Of a DNA stretch of 64,000 nt, positions 1 through 8,320 are shown one piece after another; position 1 is the first letter of the stretch, and every line of letters begins with the position of its first letter. The stretch covers positions 1,984,001-2,048,000 of the forward strand of contig NZ_CP108370.1 in assembly GCF_035953295.1 (NCBI RefSeq). Direction: 5' to 3'. Made by a program: the position numbers and the translations under genes. The stretch is from Streptomyces sp. NBC_01335. Lineage in GTDB: Bacteria > Actinomycetota > Actinomycetes > Streptomycetales > Streptomycetaceae. The notes beneath the pieces were generated by a model, which was not told the DNA's origin, made no database searches, and was given only the letters and a program-made list of their open reading frames with translations.

Positions 1-273
1 CGGTTCCTGCGGATCGTCGACGCCGAACTCCCGCAGGTGACGCAGCCGTTGCTGCTGCTGCACAGCTCGCAGGACCACGTGGTGCCGCCCGCCGACACGG
101 CCCGCATCCTCGGCAGGGTGTCCTCGCGGGACGTCGAGGAGGTGCTGCTGGAACAGAGTTACCACGTCGCGACGTTGGACCATGACGCGGAGCGGATCTT
201 CGACGAGAGCCACCGGTTCCTCGCCCGTCTCGCGTCCGCAGTCGCGGAGAAGGGGGGTACGTCCGGTGGCTGA
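1..273 (+). CDS. Alpha/beta hydrolase (carboxylesterase-like), C-terminal part, truncated by the window edge
   Basis: The reading frame is open from base 1 and ends in TGA at 271-273, so only the last 90 residues are present. They hold the end of an alpha/beta hydrolase fold: LLLLHSSQDHVVPP carries the usual late acidic catalytic residue (D in SQDHVV), and SYHVATLDHD carries the catalytic His. This D...H arrangement matches the monoacylglycerol lipase/carboxylesterase Est30 type. The nucleophile Ser lies outside the window, so the substrate cannot be told. The gene overlaps the next one by 8 bp, which implies translational coupling. Confidence 0.8.
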   Translation, partial: RFLRIVDAELPQVTQPLLLLHSSQDHVVPPADTARILGRVSSRDVEEVLLEQSYHVATLDHDAERIFDESHRFLARLASAVAEKGGTSGG

Positions 274-928
274 GCAGGACGCGGACCGCACGGGCAGTGA
301 CGAGGAGCGCGAACCGCCCCAGGCGGAGGGACAGACGGCCGCGCCCGGGAGTACGGACGAGGGGCGCCCCGCCGACGCGCCCCTGGACGAGGTGCGCCCG
401 CTGGACGAGGAGGCCGCCTGGGCCGCGATCGTCGCGGGGTACGGCGAGGAGCCGCCGGACCCGCCGGGCGCCAAGCCCTTCAAGCCGGTGGAGGACCTCG
501 CCCTGCCGGACCAGGACCTGATCAACGTGCTGGACGACGAGGACCGGCCCGAGGCCCCGGCGGACAAGGGCAACGGCAAGAGCGGCCTGGGCAGTTCGGT
601 GGTCTTCGCCCCCGGCGTCGGCGGTCCCCGCGACCATGTGCTGCCGGACGGGGATTCCGACGAGGACGACGGCCCCGAGGGGCACTTCGTGCCGCCGGAG
701 CCGCCGCCGCTCCCGGAGGCGGACGCCACCTCGAAGTTCGCCTGGCTCGGGGTGGTCGGCGGTCCGGTGCTGATGCTCCTCGCGGTGCTGCTGGGCTGGG
801 AGATGACCTGGTGGCTGACGACCGTCTGCATCGGCGGTTTCCTCGGCGGCTGCGCGACGCTGGTGGCGCGGATGCCGCACGACGACGACGAGGACCTGGG
901 CGACCCGGGGCACGGCGCCGTCGTCTGA
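266..928 (+). CDS. Small acidic protein with two C-terminal membrane segments
   Basis: 220 residues from GTG at 266, preceded by a purine-rich AGGGGGG run at about 251-256 and overlapping the upstream stop codon. The first ~165 residues are rich in Asp, Glu and Pro and look disordered. The C-terminus has two hydrophobic stretches (FAWLGVVGGPVLMLLAVLLG and a second after MTWW, ending in GGCATLVARM) followed by a short acidic tail (DDDEDLG). I recognise no enzymatic motif. The topology suggests a membrane-anchored protein with its long acidic arm in the cytoplasm. An in-frame ATG at 182 would add 28 residues but lies deep in the upstream gene and has no better ribosome site. Function unknown. 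Confidence 0.75.
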   Translation: MAEQDADRTGSDEEREPPQAEGQTAAPGSTDEGRPADAPLDEVRPLDEEAAWAAIVAGYGEEPPDPPGAKPFKPVEDLALPDQDLINVLDDEDRPEAPADKGNGKSGLGSSVVFAPGVGGPRDHVLPDGDSDEDDGPEGHFVPPEPPPLPEADATSKFAWLGVVGGPVLMLLAVLLGWEMTWWLTTVCIGGFLGGCATLVARMPHDDDEDLGDPGHGAVV

Positions 929-932
929 GCCG

Positions 933-1706
933 TCAGGCCCGGTCGCCCGCGCGGGCGGCGGCGGGCACCCGGAGGGCGGCCAGGACCGGCAGATGGTCCG
1001 TGGCCGCCCGCAGATCGGCGTCGCCGATGCCGGGGAGCCCGGCCGGGACACCGCAGCCGAGGATCTCGACGCCGTCCGTGGTGAGGACGGCGTCGATGCG
1101 GCGGACCGGCCCGTCGGCCGGGAAGGTGTGCTCCCCGCCCCAGGGCCGTACCGCCCAGCCGTCGTGGAGCCGCCCGGCGATCAGCCGGAACGCGTCCCCG
1201 GCCGGTACGTCGTTGAGGTCGCCGCCCACCACCGCGTGCCCGACGCCCATCGCCTCCACCCGCTCCAGCAGCGCCCGGGCCTGGGCGAGGCGTTCGTCCG
1301 GCCGCAGGCTCAGATGGCAGCTGACCACGCCCAGCCGGGTCCCGGCGATCTTGACCACCGCCGTGGCGAAGCCCCTGCGGTGCAGCCCGGGGGTGCGCGG
1401 CAGCAGGACGTCCTCGGTGCGTTCGACGGTGGCGCGCAGGGAGCAGAGCAGCAGGGGGCCGGCGGCGGTGGCGCCACCGGAGAGGACGACCAGGTCGGTC
1501 GCGGCGGCGAGCCGGGCGGCGGCCTTGCGCCAGCGGAAGAAGCGCGGCGCCTCCTGGACGAACACCAGGTCGGGGGCGCAGGCGCGGATGACGCGGGCCA
1601 GGGCGGCGGGGTCGTCGCGCATCGAGCGGATGTTGTAGCTGAGGACCCGGACGACGGCCGAACCGTCGTCCTCGGTACGGGAGTCGGGCAGCGGCGTCAG
1701 AACCAT
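933..1706 (-). CDS. Endonuclease/exonuclease/phosphatase (EEP) family protein
   Basis: 257 residues of the EEP superfamily, which contains DNase I-like nucleases and phosphodiesterases. Visible family motifs are VLSYNIRSM (Asn metal/phosphate site), VFVQEAP (metal-binding Glu), CHLSLRP, GGDLNDVPAG (the GDxN motif), RRIDAVLTT and the C-terminal ATDHLPVLAAL (catalytic His). No signal peptide is seen, so it is probably cytoplasmic. An in-frame ATG at 1718 and far upstream codons exist; 1706 is preferred because GGTGG precedes it and the N-terminus matches the domain start. It lies downstream of glk beyond a strong hairpin, so it is probably transcribed separately. Substrate cannot be told. Confidence 0.85.
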   Translation of the reverse strand: MVLTPLPDSRTEDDGSAVVRVLSYNIRSMRDDPAALARVIRACAPDLVFVQEAPRFFRWRKAAARLAAATDLVVLSGGATAAGPLLLCSLRATVERTEDVLLPRTPGLHRRGFATAVVKIAGTRLGVVSCHLSLRPDERLAQARALLERVEAMGVGHAVVGGDLNDVPAGDAFRLIAGRLHDGWAVRPWGGEHTFPADGPVRRIDAVLTTDGVEILGCGVPAGLPGIGDADLRAATDHLPVLAALRVPAAARAGDRA

Positions 1707-1721
1707 GCGGGCCACCATACG

Positions 1722-1763
1722 ACGGACGCCCGCCGTGCCCCTGGGGGCGCGGCGGGCGTCCGT
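1722..1763 (-). terminator. Hairpin downstream of glucokinase
   Basis: A perfect 14-bp inverted repeat (1722-1735 with 1750-1763, arm ACGGACGCCCGCCG) lies 33 bp past the glucokinase stop. The loop can form a smaller GC helix. There is no U tract, as is usual for Streptomyces terminators. Confidence 0.7.
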
Positions 1764-1795
1764 TCGGATCGCGCGTGGTGCGGTGGGTGCGGCGG

Positions 1796-2737
1796 TCAGC
1801 CCTGGCGGGCCAGGTCGGCCGCGCCGACCAGTCCGGCCTTGCCTCCGAGCTGGGCGGCGAGGACCTGGGCGTGCGGACGCCACTCGCCGCCGATCAGCCA
1901 GCGGCGGAACGACTTGCGGATCGGGTCCAGGACCAGTTCGCCCTCGTCGGAGACGCCGCCGCCGACGATGAAGGCGGACGGGTCGAAGAGGGAGGCCAGG
2001 TCGGCCAGGCCGGCGCCGGCCCAGCGGGCCAGCTCGCGGAACGAGTCGATGGCCACCGCGTCGCCCTGGCGGGCGGCCTCGCTGATGTGCTTGCCCTCGA
2101 TGCCCTCGACCGTGCCGTCGCCGAGCGAGAGCAGGACGGCGGCGTTCTCCGGGGTCGCGTTGGCGCGCTGCTTGGCGTACCGCACCAGGGCGCGGCCGGA
2201 GGCGTACTGCTCCCAGCAGCCCTGGCTGCCGCAGCCGCAGAGCAGGCCGTCCGGGACGACCCGGATGTGGCCGAACTCGGCCGCTACGCCGAAGCGTCCG
2301 CGCCGCAGCTTGTTGCCGATGATGATGCCGCCACCGAGGCCGGTGCCGAGCGTGATGCAGATGACGTCGTCGTGGCCCTTGCCCGCGCCGAAGCGGTACT
2401 CGCCCCAGGCCGCCGCGTTCGCGTCGTTCTCGACGACGACGGGGAGGCCGACACGCTGTTCGACCTCGTCCTTGAGCGGCTCGTGGCGCCAGTCGATGTT
2501 CGGTGCGAAGAGCACGGTCGCGCGCTTGTCGTCGACGTATCCCGCCGCGCCGATGCCGACCGCTTCGATGGTGTGGCCCTCGCGCGCACCGTCCACGGCC
2601 GAGCAGATGGCGTCGACGATGCCCGAGGCCGTCGGCGGGGTCGGTACTTTGAACATCGAGAGGATCTGGCCCTCTTCGTCGACCACTCCAGCCGCGATCT
2701 TCGTGCCGCCGATATCGACGCCGATGGTGAGTCCCAT
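1796..2737 (-). CDS. glk: Glucokinase, ROK family
   Basis: 313 residues. It phosphorylates glucose to glucose-6-phosphate with ATP in the cytoplasm; in Streptomyces this enzyme also mediates glucose repression. Residues 4-13 (TIGVDIGGTK) are the ROK ATP/phosphate loop, ENDANAAAWGEYRFG is the sugar-binding/catalytic region with the Asp base, ITLGTGLGGG is the second phosphate motif, and CGCGSQGCWEQYASG is the ROK zinc-binding Cys cluster. ATG at 2737 gives the standard family length; a much longer open frame upstream is GC-driven read-through. The DUF5304 gene immediately upstream corresponds to the partner gene known from S. coelicolor (SCO2127-SCO2126). Confidence 0.96.
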   Translation of the reverse strand: MGLTIGVDIGGTKIAAGVVDEEGQILSMFKVPTPPTASGIVDAICSAVDGAREGHTIEAVGIGAAGYVDDKRATVLFAPNIDWRHEPLKDEVEQRVGLPVVVENDANAAAWGEYRFGAGKGHDDVICITLGTGLGGGIIIGNKLRRGRFGVAAEFGHIRVVPDGLLCGCGSQGCWEQYASGRALVRYAKQRANATPENAAVLLSLGDGTVEGIEGKHISEAARQGDAVAIDSFRELARWAGAGLADLASLFDPSAFIVGGGVSDEGELVLDPIRKSFRRWLIGGEWRPHAQVLAAQLGGKAGLVGAADLARQG

Positions 2738-2811
2738 GAATCCCTCAGTTCCGGTCGAGCCCCGCTGGGTCAACCGTACCCGAGAAGGCGGGCGGAATTT
2801 CCGGCCAGGGC

Positions 2812-3303
2812 TCAGTCCAGGTCGATGTGTTCGCTCGCCGACGGCCCGTCCGAGGGCCGGTCGCGGGGGTCGGAGGGGTCGTCGGCGGCCCGGTCGGGTG
2901 TGTCGGCGGGGTGGCCGGCTCCGCCGGAGGCGCCCTCGGTGGTCCGCGTCCAGCGGCCCTCCTGGCCCTCGACGGCGGAACGGTACGCGGCCAGCAGCTC
3001 GTTGCCCGCGGCGGCGAGGTGGTCGAAGATCTCCGGATTGCGTTCGATGACCGGTTCGACCGCCGACTTGGCCTGCTGGATGACCTGCTGCACCGCGCCC
3101 TGGGCGGCGGTGCCGAGCAGCGGCGAGGAGAACGCGCCGAGCTTCCCGGCCACCGCGTCGACCAGCTTGCGCAGCTCCTCGGCGGCGGAGGCGGGCGGCG
3201 GCCCGTAGGTGGCGCGGCGGCGGGCCTTCTCGGCGTTCAGGTCCTCGGCGCAGGCGTCGGCCCACGCGTCGCCGTCGGCGGGACGGTCGGTGGCTTCACT
3301 CAT
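2812..3303 (-). CDS. DUF5304 protein upstream of glucokinase
   Basis: 163 residues with AGGAG before the ATG at 3303. The N-terminal ~110 residues are predicted helical (EELRKLVDAVAGKL, AVQQVIQQAKSAVEP, HLAAAGNELLAAYRSAV); the tail is Pro/Asp/Arg-rich and disordered. There is no signal peptide. It corresponds by position to the S. coelicolor gene SCO2127 beside glkA, which has been linked to glucose uptake/repression; the biochemical role is not established. The 74-bp gap to glk suggests co-transcription. Confidence 0.85.
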   Translation of the reverse strand: MSEATDRPADGDAWADACAEDLNAEKARRRATYGPPPASAAEELRKLVDAVAGKLGAFSSPLLGTAAQGAVQQVIQQAKSAVEPVIERNPEIFDHLAAAGNELLAAYRSAVEGQEGRWTRTTEGASGGAGHPADTPDRAADDPSDPRDRPSDGPSASEHIDLD

Positions 3304-3410
3304 GGCGGACTCCTGCGACGCGGATGACGTACTACCGACGGTACCCGAACGGAGGTCTTCCGTTCAGGGCCAGCGCGACCGCCCGGGCGCTCGGCCGGAG
3401 ACGGTGCCGG

Positions 3411-3480
3411 CCGTCAGGGCATGCGCGGCCGCCCGGCCGCAGAGGGCGGGAGGGCGGGGACCGTCAGGGCGTGCGCGGCC
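3411..3480. repeat. 20-bp direct repeat overlapping the stop of the ArsA-like gene
   Basis: CCGTCAGGGCATGCGCGGCC (3411-3430) and CCGTCAGGGCGTGCGCGGCC (3461-3480) match at 19 of 20 bases, 50 bp apart. The second copy contains the stop codon (3464-3466) of the ArsA-like gene, so the last codons plus stop are duplicated downstream. Confidence 0.85.
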
Positions 3481-4714
3481 AGAGCGACGGGTCCGGGGTG
3501 AACCGGACGCGCAGCACGCCGTCGCGGAGGGCCGCCCCGGAGACCGTGCAGCGGCGGAGCGCGGACTCCAGGTGCACGCTGCGGCGGAACGGGCCGACGG
3601 CGAGGAGGATCTCGTCCCCCCGGCGGACGAGCCGCAGGCCGGACTTGACCGCTCCGGGCAGCGGCAGGCACCAGACGAAGCCCTCCGGACCGTCGGGGCC
3701 GTCGTGCGGTGCCCGCTCGGTCCACCAGGGGTCGTCGGCGCGGCCGGCCGGGCGGTCGTCGGGGGCGGGAATCCCGAGCAGGTCCAGGTCCTCGGGGGTG
3801 CGGGGGTCGTGGCCGAGGTGGGGTGCCTCGTGCAGCTCCTCGCGCGGCGGCTCGTGCGACGTCGCGCCGCCAGAGGCTCCCTCGGGCCGGGGCGCCCGGT
3901 CCTCGTACCAGCGGGCGAGGGTCTTCTCCTGCTGGGCGGCGAGGCCGGCGAACCAGGGGTCGGCGGAGTGGCGCGGCAGCACCCGGTTGGCGACCAGCAG
4001 GTCGGTGCGCAGGCCGTGCAGCGCGAACCCGGTGCGGGCGGCGCGCAGGGCGTCCTCGGCGGCGGGTCCGGGCTCGGCGACCAGCCGGAGGGTGGTGGAG
4101 CGGTCCTCGATCAGCGCCTCGACCTCGGCGAGCTCGGCGTCCTTGCGGGCGGCGGCCGCGTACAGCCACTGCGCGGGCATCGGGACCCCGGCGAGCTGGG
4201 CGAGCACCGGGCGCAGCGCGCGGGCGGCCTGCCGTTCCTGAGGCAGCAGCCGGCGCAGGTAGCGGCGGAGCCGGCCGGGGAGGGCGAGCAGGGCGAGGGC
4301 CTCGGTCAGGGGAGGCAGGGCGACCACGAGGGTGTCGTAACCGGCCCCGGCCCAGTCGCCGGAGGCGGCCCGGTGCAGGGTGTGCAGGAGGGCGAGTTCG
4401 GCGCTGCCGGGGAGTTCGGTGAGCTCCTCGGCGTCCATGCGGCCGGCGCCGAGGAGGTCGAAGACGGCGGAGGCGCGTTCCTGGAGGGCGAGGAGTTCGG
4501 TACGGAAGTGGGCGGCCGAGTCGGTGCGCGCGTGGTCCAGGAGGTCGTCGGCCGCGACCGGCCCGGGGTCGTCCGGGAAGCCGAGGCCACTGGGCATGTG
4601 GTCGCGGGTGACCAGCAGGGTGCGGCGGCCGGCCCGGGCCGAGGCCCGCGCGGTGGCCGCCGCGACGGTGGTGGTGCCGGCGCCGCCGGGCCCGGTGACC
4701 AGGACCGTGCGCAC
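3464..4714 (-). CDS. ArsA/Get3-like P-loop protein with degenerate Walker A
   Basis: 416 residues from GTG at 4714, 4 bp after the SRPBCC gene stop, so the two are one operon. Residues 1-20 (MRTVLVTGPGGAGTTTVAAA) have the strand-loop-helix layout of the ArsA/MinD deviant Walker A. Residues 8-16 read GPGGAGTTT: the signature Lys is Pro9, and the P-loop Lys before Thr15 is Thr14. Later segments fit the ArsA-related fold: a helical region rich in Leu/Arg, then LHGLRTDLLVANRVLP, and a C-terminal beta-rich GAVKSGLRLVRRGDEILLAVG domain typical of the ArsA HSP20-like tail. ATP hydrolysis is doubtful. A role with the SRPBCC partner is inferred from the spacing only. Confidence 0.8.
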   Translation of the reverse strand: MRTVLVTGPGGAGTTTVAAATARASARAGRRTLLVTRDHMPSGLGFPDDPGPVAADDLLDHARTDSAAHFRTELLALQERASAVFDLLGAGRMDAEELTELPGSAELALLHTLHRAASGDWAGAGYDTLVVALPPLTEALALLALPGRLRRYLRRLLPQERQAARALRPVLAQLAGVPMPAQWLYAAAARKDAELAEVEALIEDRSTTLRLVAEPGPAAEDALRAARTGFALHGLRTDLLVANRVLPRHSADPWFAGLAAQQEKTLARWYEDRAPRPEGASGGATSHEPPREELHEAPHLGHDPRTPEDLDLLGIPAPDDRPAGRADDPWWTERAPHDGPDGPEGFVWCLPLPGAVKSGLRLVRRGDEILLAVGPFRRSVHLESALRRCTVSGAALRDGVLRVRFTPDPSLWPRTP

Positions 4715-4718
4715 CGGG

Positions 4719-5168
4719 TCAGCCCTGCGGGGCGGACTCGACGCGCTTCTTCAGACCGGCGAGCGCGCGGTCGATGATGACCTTCTCCGCCTTGCGCTTG
4801 ATCATGCCGAGGAGCGGGATCTTGACGTCGACGGCGAGGCGGTAGGTGACCTCGGTGCGCTCGCCTCCGGCGAGGGGCGCCAGCGCGTAGGTGCCGTCGA
4901 GGGACCGCAGCATCTGGGACTTGACGAGGCTCCAGCTGACCTCGTCGTCGCCCTTCCAGGTGTAGGCGAGGACGTGGTCGTCCTTGATGGCCCCGGCGTC
5001 GAGGACGAGGCGGACCTGCTCGGCGCGGCCCCGGTCGTCGGTGGCCAGCACCTCGGCCTCCTTCACCTCGCCGGTCCACTCCGGGTAGCGGGCGAAGTCG
5101 GCGATCACGCTCATCACGTCGGCCGGTGCCGCCTCGATCGTGATGCTAGAGCTGGTGTGTTCAGCCAT
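4719..5168 (-). CDS. SRPBCC (polyketide cyclase/START-like) protein
   Basis: 149 residues, the usual length for a single SRPBCC domain. The start ITIEAAPADVMSVIADFARYPEW is the classic first strand and helix; VSWSLVKSQMLRSLDGTYAL and the closing helix VIIDRALAGLKKRVES complete the helix-grip fold, which holds a hydrophobic ligand. No catalytic residues are diagnostic. It is the first gene of a two-gene operon with the ArsA-like protein. It might bind a lipid or isoprenoid; this is only a fold-level inference. Confidence 0.88.
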   Translation of the reverse strand: MAEHTSSSITIEAAPADVMSVIADFARYPEWTGEVKEAEVLATDDRGRAEQVRLVLDAGAIKDDHVLAYTWKGDDEVSWSLVKSQMLRSLDGTYALAPLAGGERTEVTYRLAVDVKIPLLGMIKRKAEKVIIDRALAGLKKRVESAPQG

Positions 5169-5253
5169 CGCCGTGGCCCTCCATGCGCTGTGCCGGTCCG
5201 TTCTCGGCAGGAGCCTGCCGGGTGCAGGCTATCGCGTGTGCGCGAGGGGGCGT

Positions 5254-5353
5254 CCGGCGGCTCTCACCGCCCGGCAGGTCCCACCGCCCGGCCGCTCTCC
5301 CAGCCCGGGGGCTCCCGCCTTCCGGCAGGTCCCACCGCCCGGCGGCTCTCACC
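5254..5353. repeat. Interleaved direct repeats downstream of, and including, the metallophosphoesterase stop
   Basis: Two repeat families alternate. CCGGCGGCTCTCACC occurs at 5254-5268 and 5339-5353, the latter containing the gene's stop codon (5349-5351). A 22-bp unit beginning CCGGCAGGTCCCACC occurs identically at 5271-5292 and 5322-5343. A degenerate CGCTCTCCC copy sits between them at about 5293-5301. Confidence 0.85.
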
Positions 5354-6164
5354 ACTGGAGCGCCCACGGCCGGCCGGTGGAGGCGAAGTGGCCGACGTTG
5401 ACGCACTCGGTCGCGCCGATCCGCATCCGGCGGGCCAGCGGCTGGTGGACGTGGCCGAAGAGGGCGTACCGGGGGCGGGTGCGGCGGATGGCGTCCAGCA
5501 GGGCACGGCTGCCGCGTTCGAAGCGGCGGGCGACGGTGTCGTAGACGAGTTCCGGCACCTCGGGCGGGATGTGGGTGCAGAGGACGTCGACCTCGCCGAC
5601 CGCCTCCACCTTGGCGGCGTACTCCTCGTCGCTGATCTCGAACGGGGTGTTCATCGGGGTCTTCAGCCCGCCGCCGACGAATCCGAAGACGCGGCCGCCG
5701 ATCTCGACGCGCTGGCCGTCCAGGACGGTGGTGCCGGGTCCGGCGTACTCGGGCCAGAGGGTGGGGACGTCCACGTTGCCGTAGGTGGCGTACGTCGGGG
5801 TCGGCATGGCCGCGAACATCTCGGCGTACTGCTTGCGGACCGCGCCGAGGATGGCGGCGTTGCGGTCCATGCCGGCCCAGAGCTCGCGGCCGAAGTCGCG
5901 GGCCTCCTCGTAGCGGCGGGCGGTGCGCAGGGCCACGATGCGGTCGGCGTTCTCCACGCCGAAGAGGTCGGGGAAGATGCCGCGCGAGTGGTCGGCGTAG
6001 TCGAGGAAGAGCACCAGGTCGCCGAGGCAGATCAGGGCGTCGGCGCCGTCGCCCGCGCGGGCCAGCGCCTCGGTGTTGCCGTGTACGTCGCTCACCACAT
6101 GGACGCGGGTGGTGGAGCGAGCGGCCACCGGGGTGCCCGTCGCTCCCTTTTCTCCTGCACGCAT
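5349..6164 (-). CDS. Metallophosphoesterase
   Basis: 271 residues of the calcineurin-like phosphoesterase superfamily. The dimetal motifs appear in order: VVSDVHGN (D-x-H), LICLGDLVLF (GD), YATYGNVDVP (GN, with D in place of the more common H), LCTHIPPEV (H) and LFGHVHQPL (GHxH). No signal peptide, so cytoplasmic. It is well separated (180 bp of repeats) from the SRPBCC gene. The substrate cannot be inferred; YfcE/Icc-type phosphodiesterase activity is the family default. Confidence 0.88.
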   Translation of the reverse strand: MRAGEKGATGTPVAARSTTRVHVVSDVHGNTEALARAGDGADALICLGDLVLFLDYADHSRGIFPDLFGVENADRIVALRTARRYEEARDFGRELWAGMDRNAAILGAVRKQYAEMFAAMPTPTYATYGNVDVPTLWPEYAGPGTTVLDGQRVEIGGRVFGFVGGGLKTPMNTPFEISDEEYAAKVEAVGEVDVLCTHIPPEVPELVYDTVARRFERGSRALLDAIRRTRPRYALFGHVHQPLARRMRIGATECVNVGHFASTGRPWALQW

Positions 6165-6439
6165 GAGCTCACCCTAGTCAGCCCCCTGTGGCCTGAACAG
6201 GGCGTCGGACCTGCGGTTACTTCCGAGTCCGGAGACGGGTGGTCTAGGGTTCCCGGAACGACGGCCTCTGTATGTGATGCATAAGACATCTGTCCTGCTC
6301 CTCTATCCGGAAGCACTACCGGTGGGTAACGTCCGGGCAGTCCAGTCGTGCTCACCCCACTGAGCACCTGCCAATCGTGGACCGCTTCCGGTGCGTCACA
6401 CAGAGCCGTGGCACCGGAGCCCGATGAGGAGCAGCAGTC
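6165..6439. other. Divergent intergenic region, no gene seen
   Basis: This 275-bp spacer between the leftward metallophosphoesterase and the rightward acyl-CoA ligase must hold both promoters. It is less GC-rich around 6260-6310 (TGTATGTGATGCATAAG). I could not identify a convincing -35/-10 pair or an RNA. Confidence 0.4.
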
Positions 6440-8236
6440 TTGCGCGAGTTCAGCCTTCCGGCCCTGTACGAGGTCCCCACGGACGGCAACCTGACCGATC
6501 TCATCCGCCGCAACGCCGCTCAGCATCCCGCCACCGCGGTGATGAGCCGCAAGGTGGCCGGTGCGTGGACGGATGTCACCGCGACCCAGTTCCTGGCCGA
6601 GGTCAGATCCGCCGCCAAGGGCCTCGTCGCGGCCGGAGTGCAGCCGGGCGACCGGGTCGCCCTGATGTCGCGCACCCGCTTCGAGTGGGTCCTCCTCGAC
6701 TTCGCCATCTGGACCGCGGGCGCGGTGACCGTACCGGTGTACGAGACCAGCTCGCCCGAGCAGATCCAGTGGATCCTCGGTGACTCCGGCGCGGTCGCGG
6801 TGATCGTGGAGAGCGACGCGCACGCCGCCTCGGTCGCCTCGGTCCGGGCGCGGCTGCCGGAGCTCAAGCAGGTCTGGCAGATCGACCGCGGCGCGGTGGA
6901 GGAGCTGAACGCCGCCGGCGCGGAGGTCTCCGAGGAGACCGTGGACGCGACGACGACCACCGCGAAGGCCGACGACCCGGCCACCATCGTCTACACCTCC
7001 GGGACCACCGGCCGCCCCAAGGGCTGTGTGCTCACCCACCGCAGCTTCTTCGCGGAGTGCGGCAACGTCGTGGAGCGGCTGAAGCCCCTCTTCCGTACCG
7101 GCGAGTGCTCGGTGCTGCTCTTCCTGCCCGCCGCGCACGTCTTCGGCCGGCTGGTGGAGGTGGCGGCCGTGATGGCGCCGATCAAGCTCGGCTGCGTACC
7201 GGACATCAAGAACCTCACGGACGAGCTGGCCGCGTTCCGGCCGACGCTGATCCTCGGGGTGCCGCGCGTCTTCGAGAAGGTCTACAACGCGGCCCGCGCC
7301 AAGGCGCAGGGCGACGGCAAGGGCCGGATCTTCGACCGCGCCGCCTCGACGGCCATCGCCTACAGCCAGGCGCTGAGCACCCCGAAGGGCGCCTCCCTCG
7401 GCCTGCGGCTGAAGCACAGGCTCTTCGACAAGCTCGTCTACGGCAAACTCCGCGCGGTCCTCGGCGGGCGCGGCGAGTACGCGATCTCCGGCGGCGCCCC
7501 GCTCGGCGAGCGCCTCGGCCACTTCTACCGGGGCATCGGCTTCACCGTCCTGGAGGGCTACGGCCTCACCGAGAGCTGCGCGGCCACCGCCTTCAACCCG
7601 TGGGACCGGCCGAAGATCGGTACGGTCGGCCAGCCGCTGCCCGGCTCCGTGGTGCGGATCGCCGACGACGGCGAGGTGCTGCTCCACGGCGAGCACCTGT
7701 TCGCGGGGTACTGGGGGAACGAGGCGGCGACCGCCGAGGCGCTGGCGGACGGCTGGTTCCACACCGGTGACATCGGCACGCTGGACGAGGACGGCTACCT
7801 CGCGATCACCGGCCGCAAGAAGGAGATCATCGTGACGGCGGGCGGCAAGAACGTCGCCCCCGCCGTGATCGAGGACCGTATCCGCGCCCACGCCCTGGTG
7901 GCCGAGTGCATGGTGGTGGGCGACGGGCGGCCGTTCGTCGGCGCGCTGCTCACCCTGGACGAGGAGTTCCTCGGCCGCTGGGCCGAGGAGCACGGCAGGC
8001 CCGCCGGCTCGACGGCCCGCTCGCTGCGCGAGGACGCCGAGCTGCTGGCGGAGATCCAGCGGGCGGTGGACGACGGGAACGCGGCGGTCTCCAAGGCGGA
8101 GTCGGTGCGCAAGTTCCGTGTCCTGGAAGCCCAGTTCACCGAGGAGGCGGGGCACATCACGCCCTCGCTGAAGCTGAAGCGGAACGTCGTCGCGAAGGAC
8201 TTCGCCCACGAGATCGAGTCGATCTACGGCGGCTGA
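6440..8236 (+). CDS. Long-chain fatty-acid-CoA ligase (FadD15-type)
   Basis: 598 residues, full length for FadD15-like acyl-CoA synthetases, which activate long-chain fatty acids to acyl-CoA via an acyl-AMP. The AMP-binding P-loop is YTSGTTGRPKG (about 185-195); EGYGLTESCAATAFN is the A5 motif; GWFHTGDIGTLDEDGYLAITGRKKEI is represented by its A7-A8 residues (TGD, GRKKEI); the A10 Lys region is SLKLKRNVVAK. The start is TTG at 6440 with GAGGAG 8 bp upstream; the N-terminus MREFSLPALYEV matches the family. It ends before a strong bidirectional terminator. Confidence 0.94.
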   Translation: MREFSLPALYEVPTDGNLTDLIRRNAAQHPATAVMSRKVAGAWTDVTATQFLAEVRSAAKGLVAAGVQPGDRVALMSRTRFEWVLLDFAIWTAGAVTVPVYETSSPEQIQWILGDSGAVAVIVESDAHAASVASVRARLPELKQVWQIDRGAVEELNAAGAEVSEETVDATTTTAKADDPATIVYTSGTTGRPKGCVLTHRSFFAECGNVVERLKPLFRTGECSVLLFLPAAHVFGRLVEVAAVMAPIKLGCVPDIKNLTDELAAFRPTLILGVPRVFEKVYNAARAKAQGDGKGRIFDRAASTAIAYSQALSTPKGASLGLRLKHRLFDKLVYGKLRAVLGGRGEYAISGGAPLGERLGHFYRGIGFTVLEGYGLTESCAATAFNPWDRPKIGTVGQPLPGSVVRIADDGEVLLHGEHLFAGYWGNEAATAEALADGWFHTGDIGTLDEDGYLAITGRKKEIIVTAGGKNVAPAVIEDRIRAHALVAECMVVGDGRPFVGALLTLDEEFLGRWAEEHGRPAGSTARSLREDAELLAEIQRAVDDGNAAVSKAESVRKFRVLEAQFTEEAGHITPSLKLKRNVVAKDFAHEIESIYGG

Positions 8237-8245
8237 TCCGGACGG

Positions 8246-8293
8246 TACGACGAAGCGGGGCCCGCACACGCGTGCGGGCCCCGCTTCGTCGTA
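8246..8293. terminator. Bidirectional terminator, 22-bp perfect stem
   Basis: 8246-8267 pairs perfectly with 8272-8293 around an ACGC loop. It sits between the convergent acyl-CoA ligase and PimB-like genes and can serve both. Confidence 0.92.
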
Positions 8294-8320
8294 GCGCGGA
8301 GGCTCGTCGTGGACCGGAAG

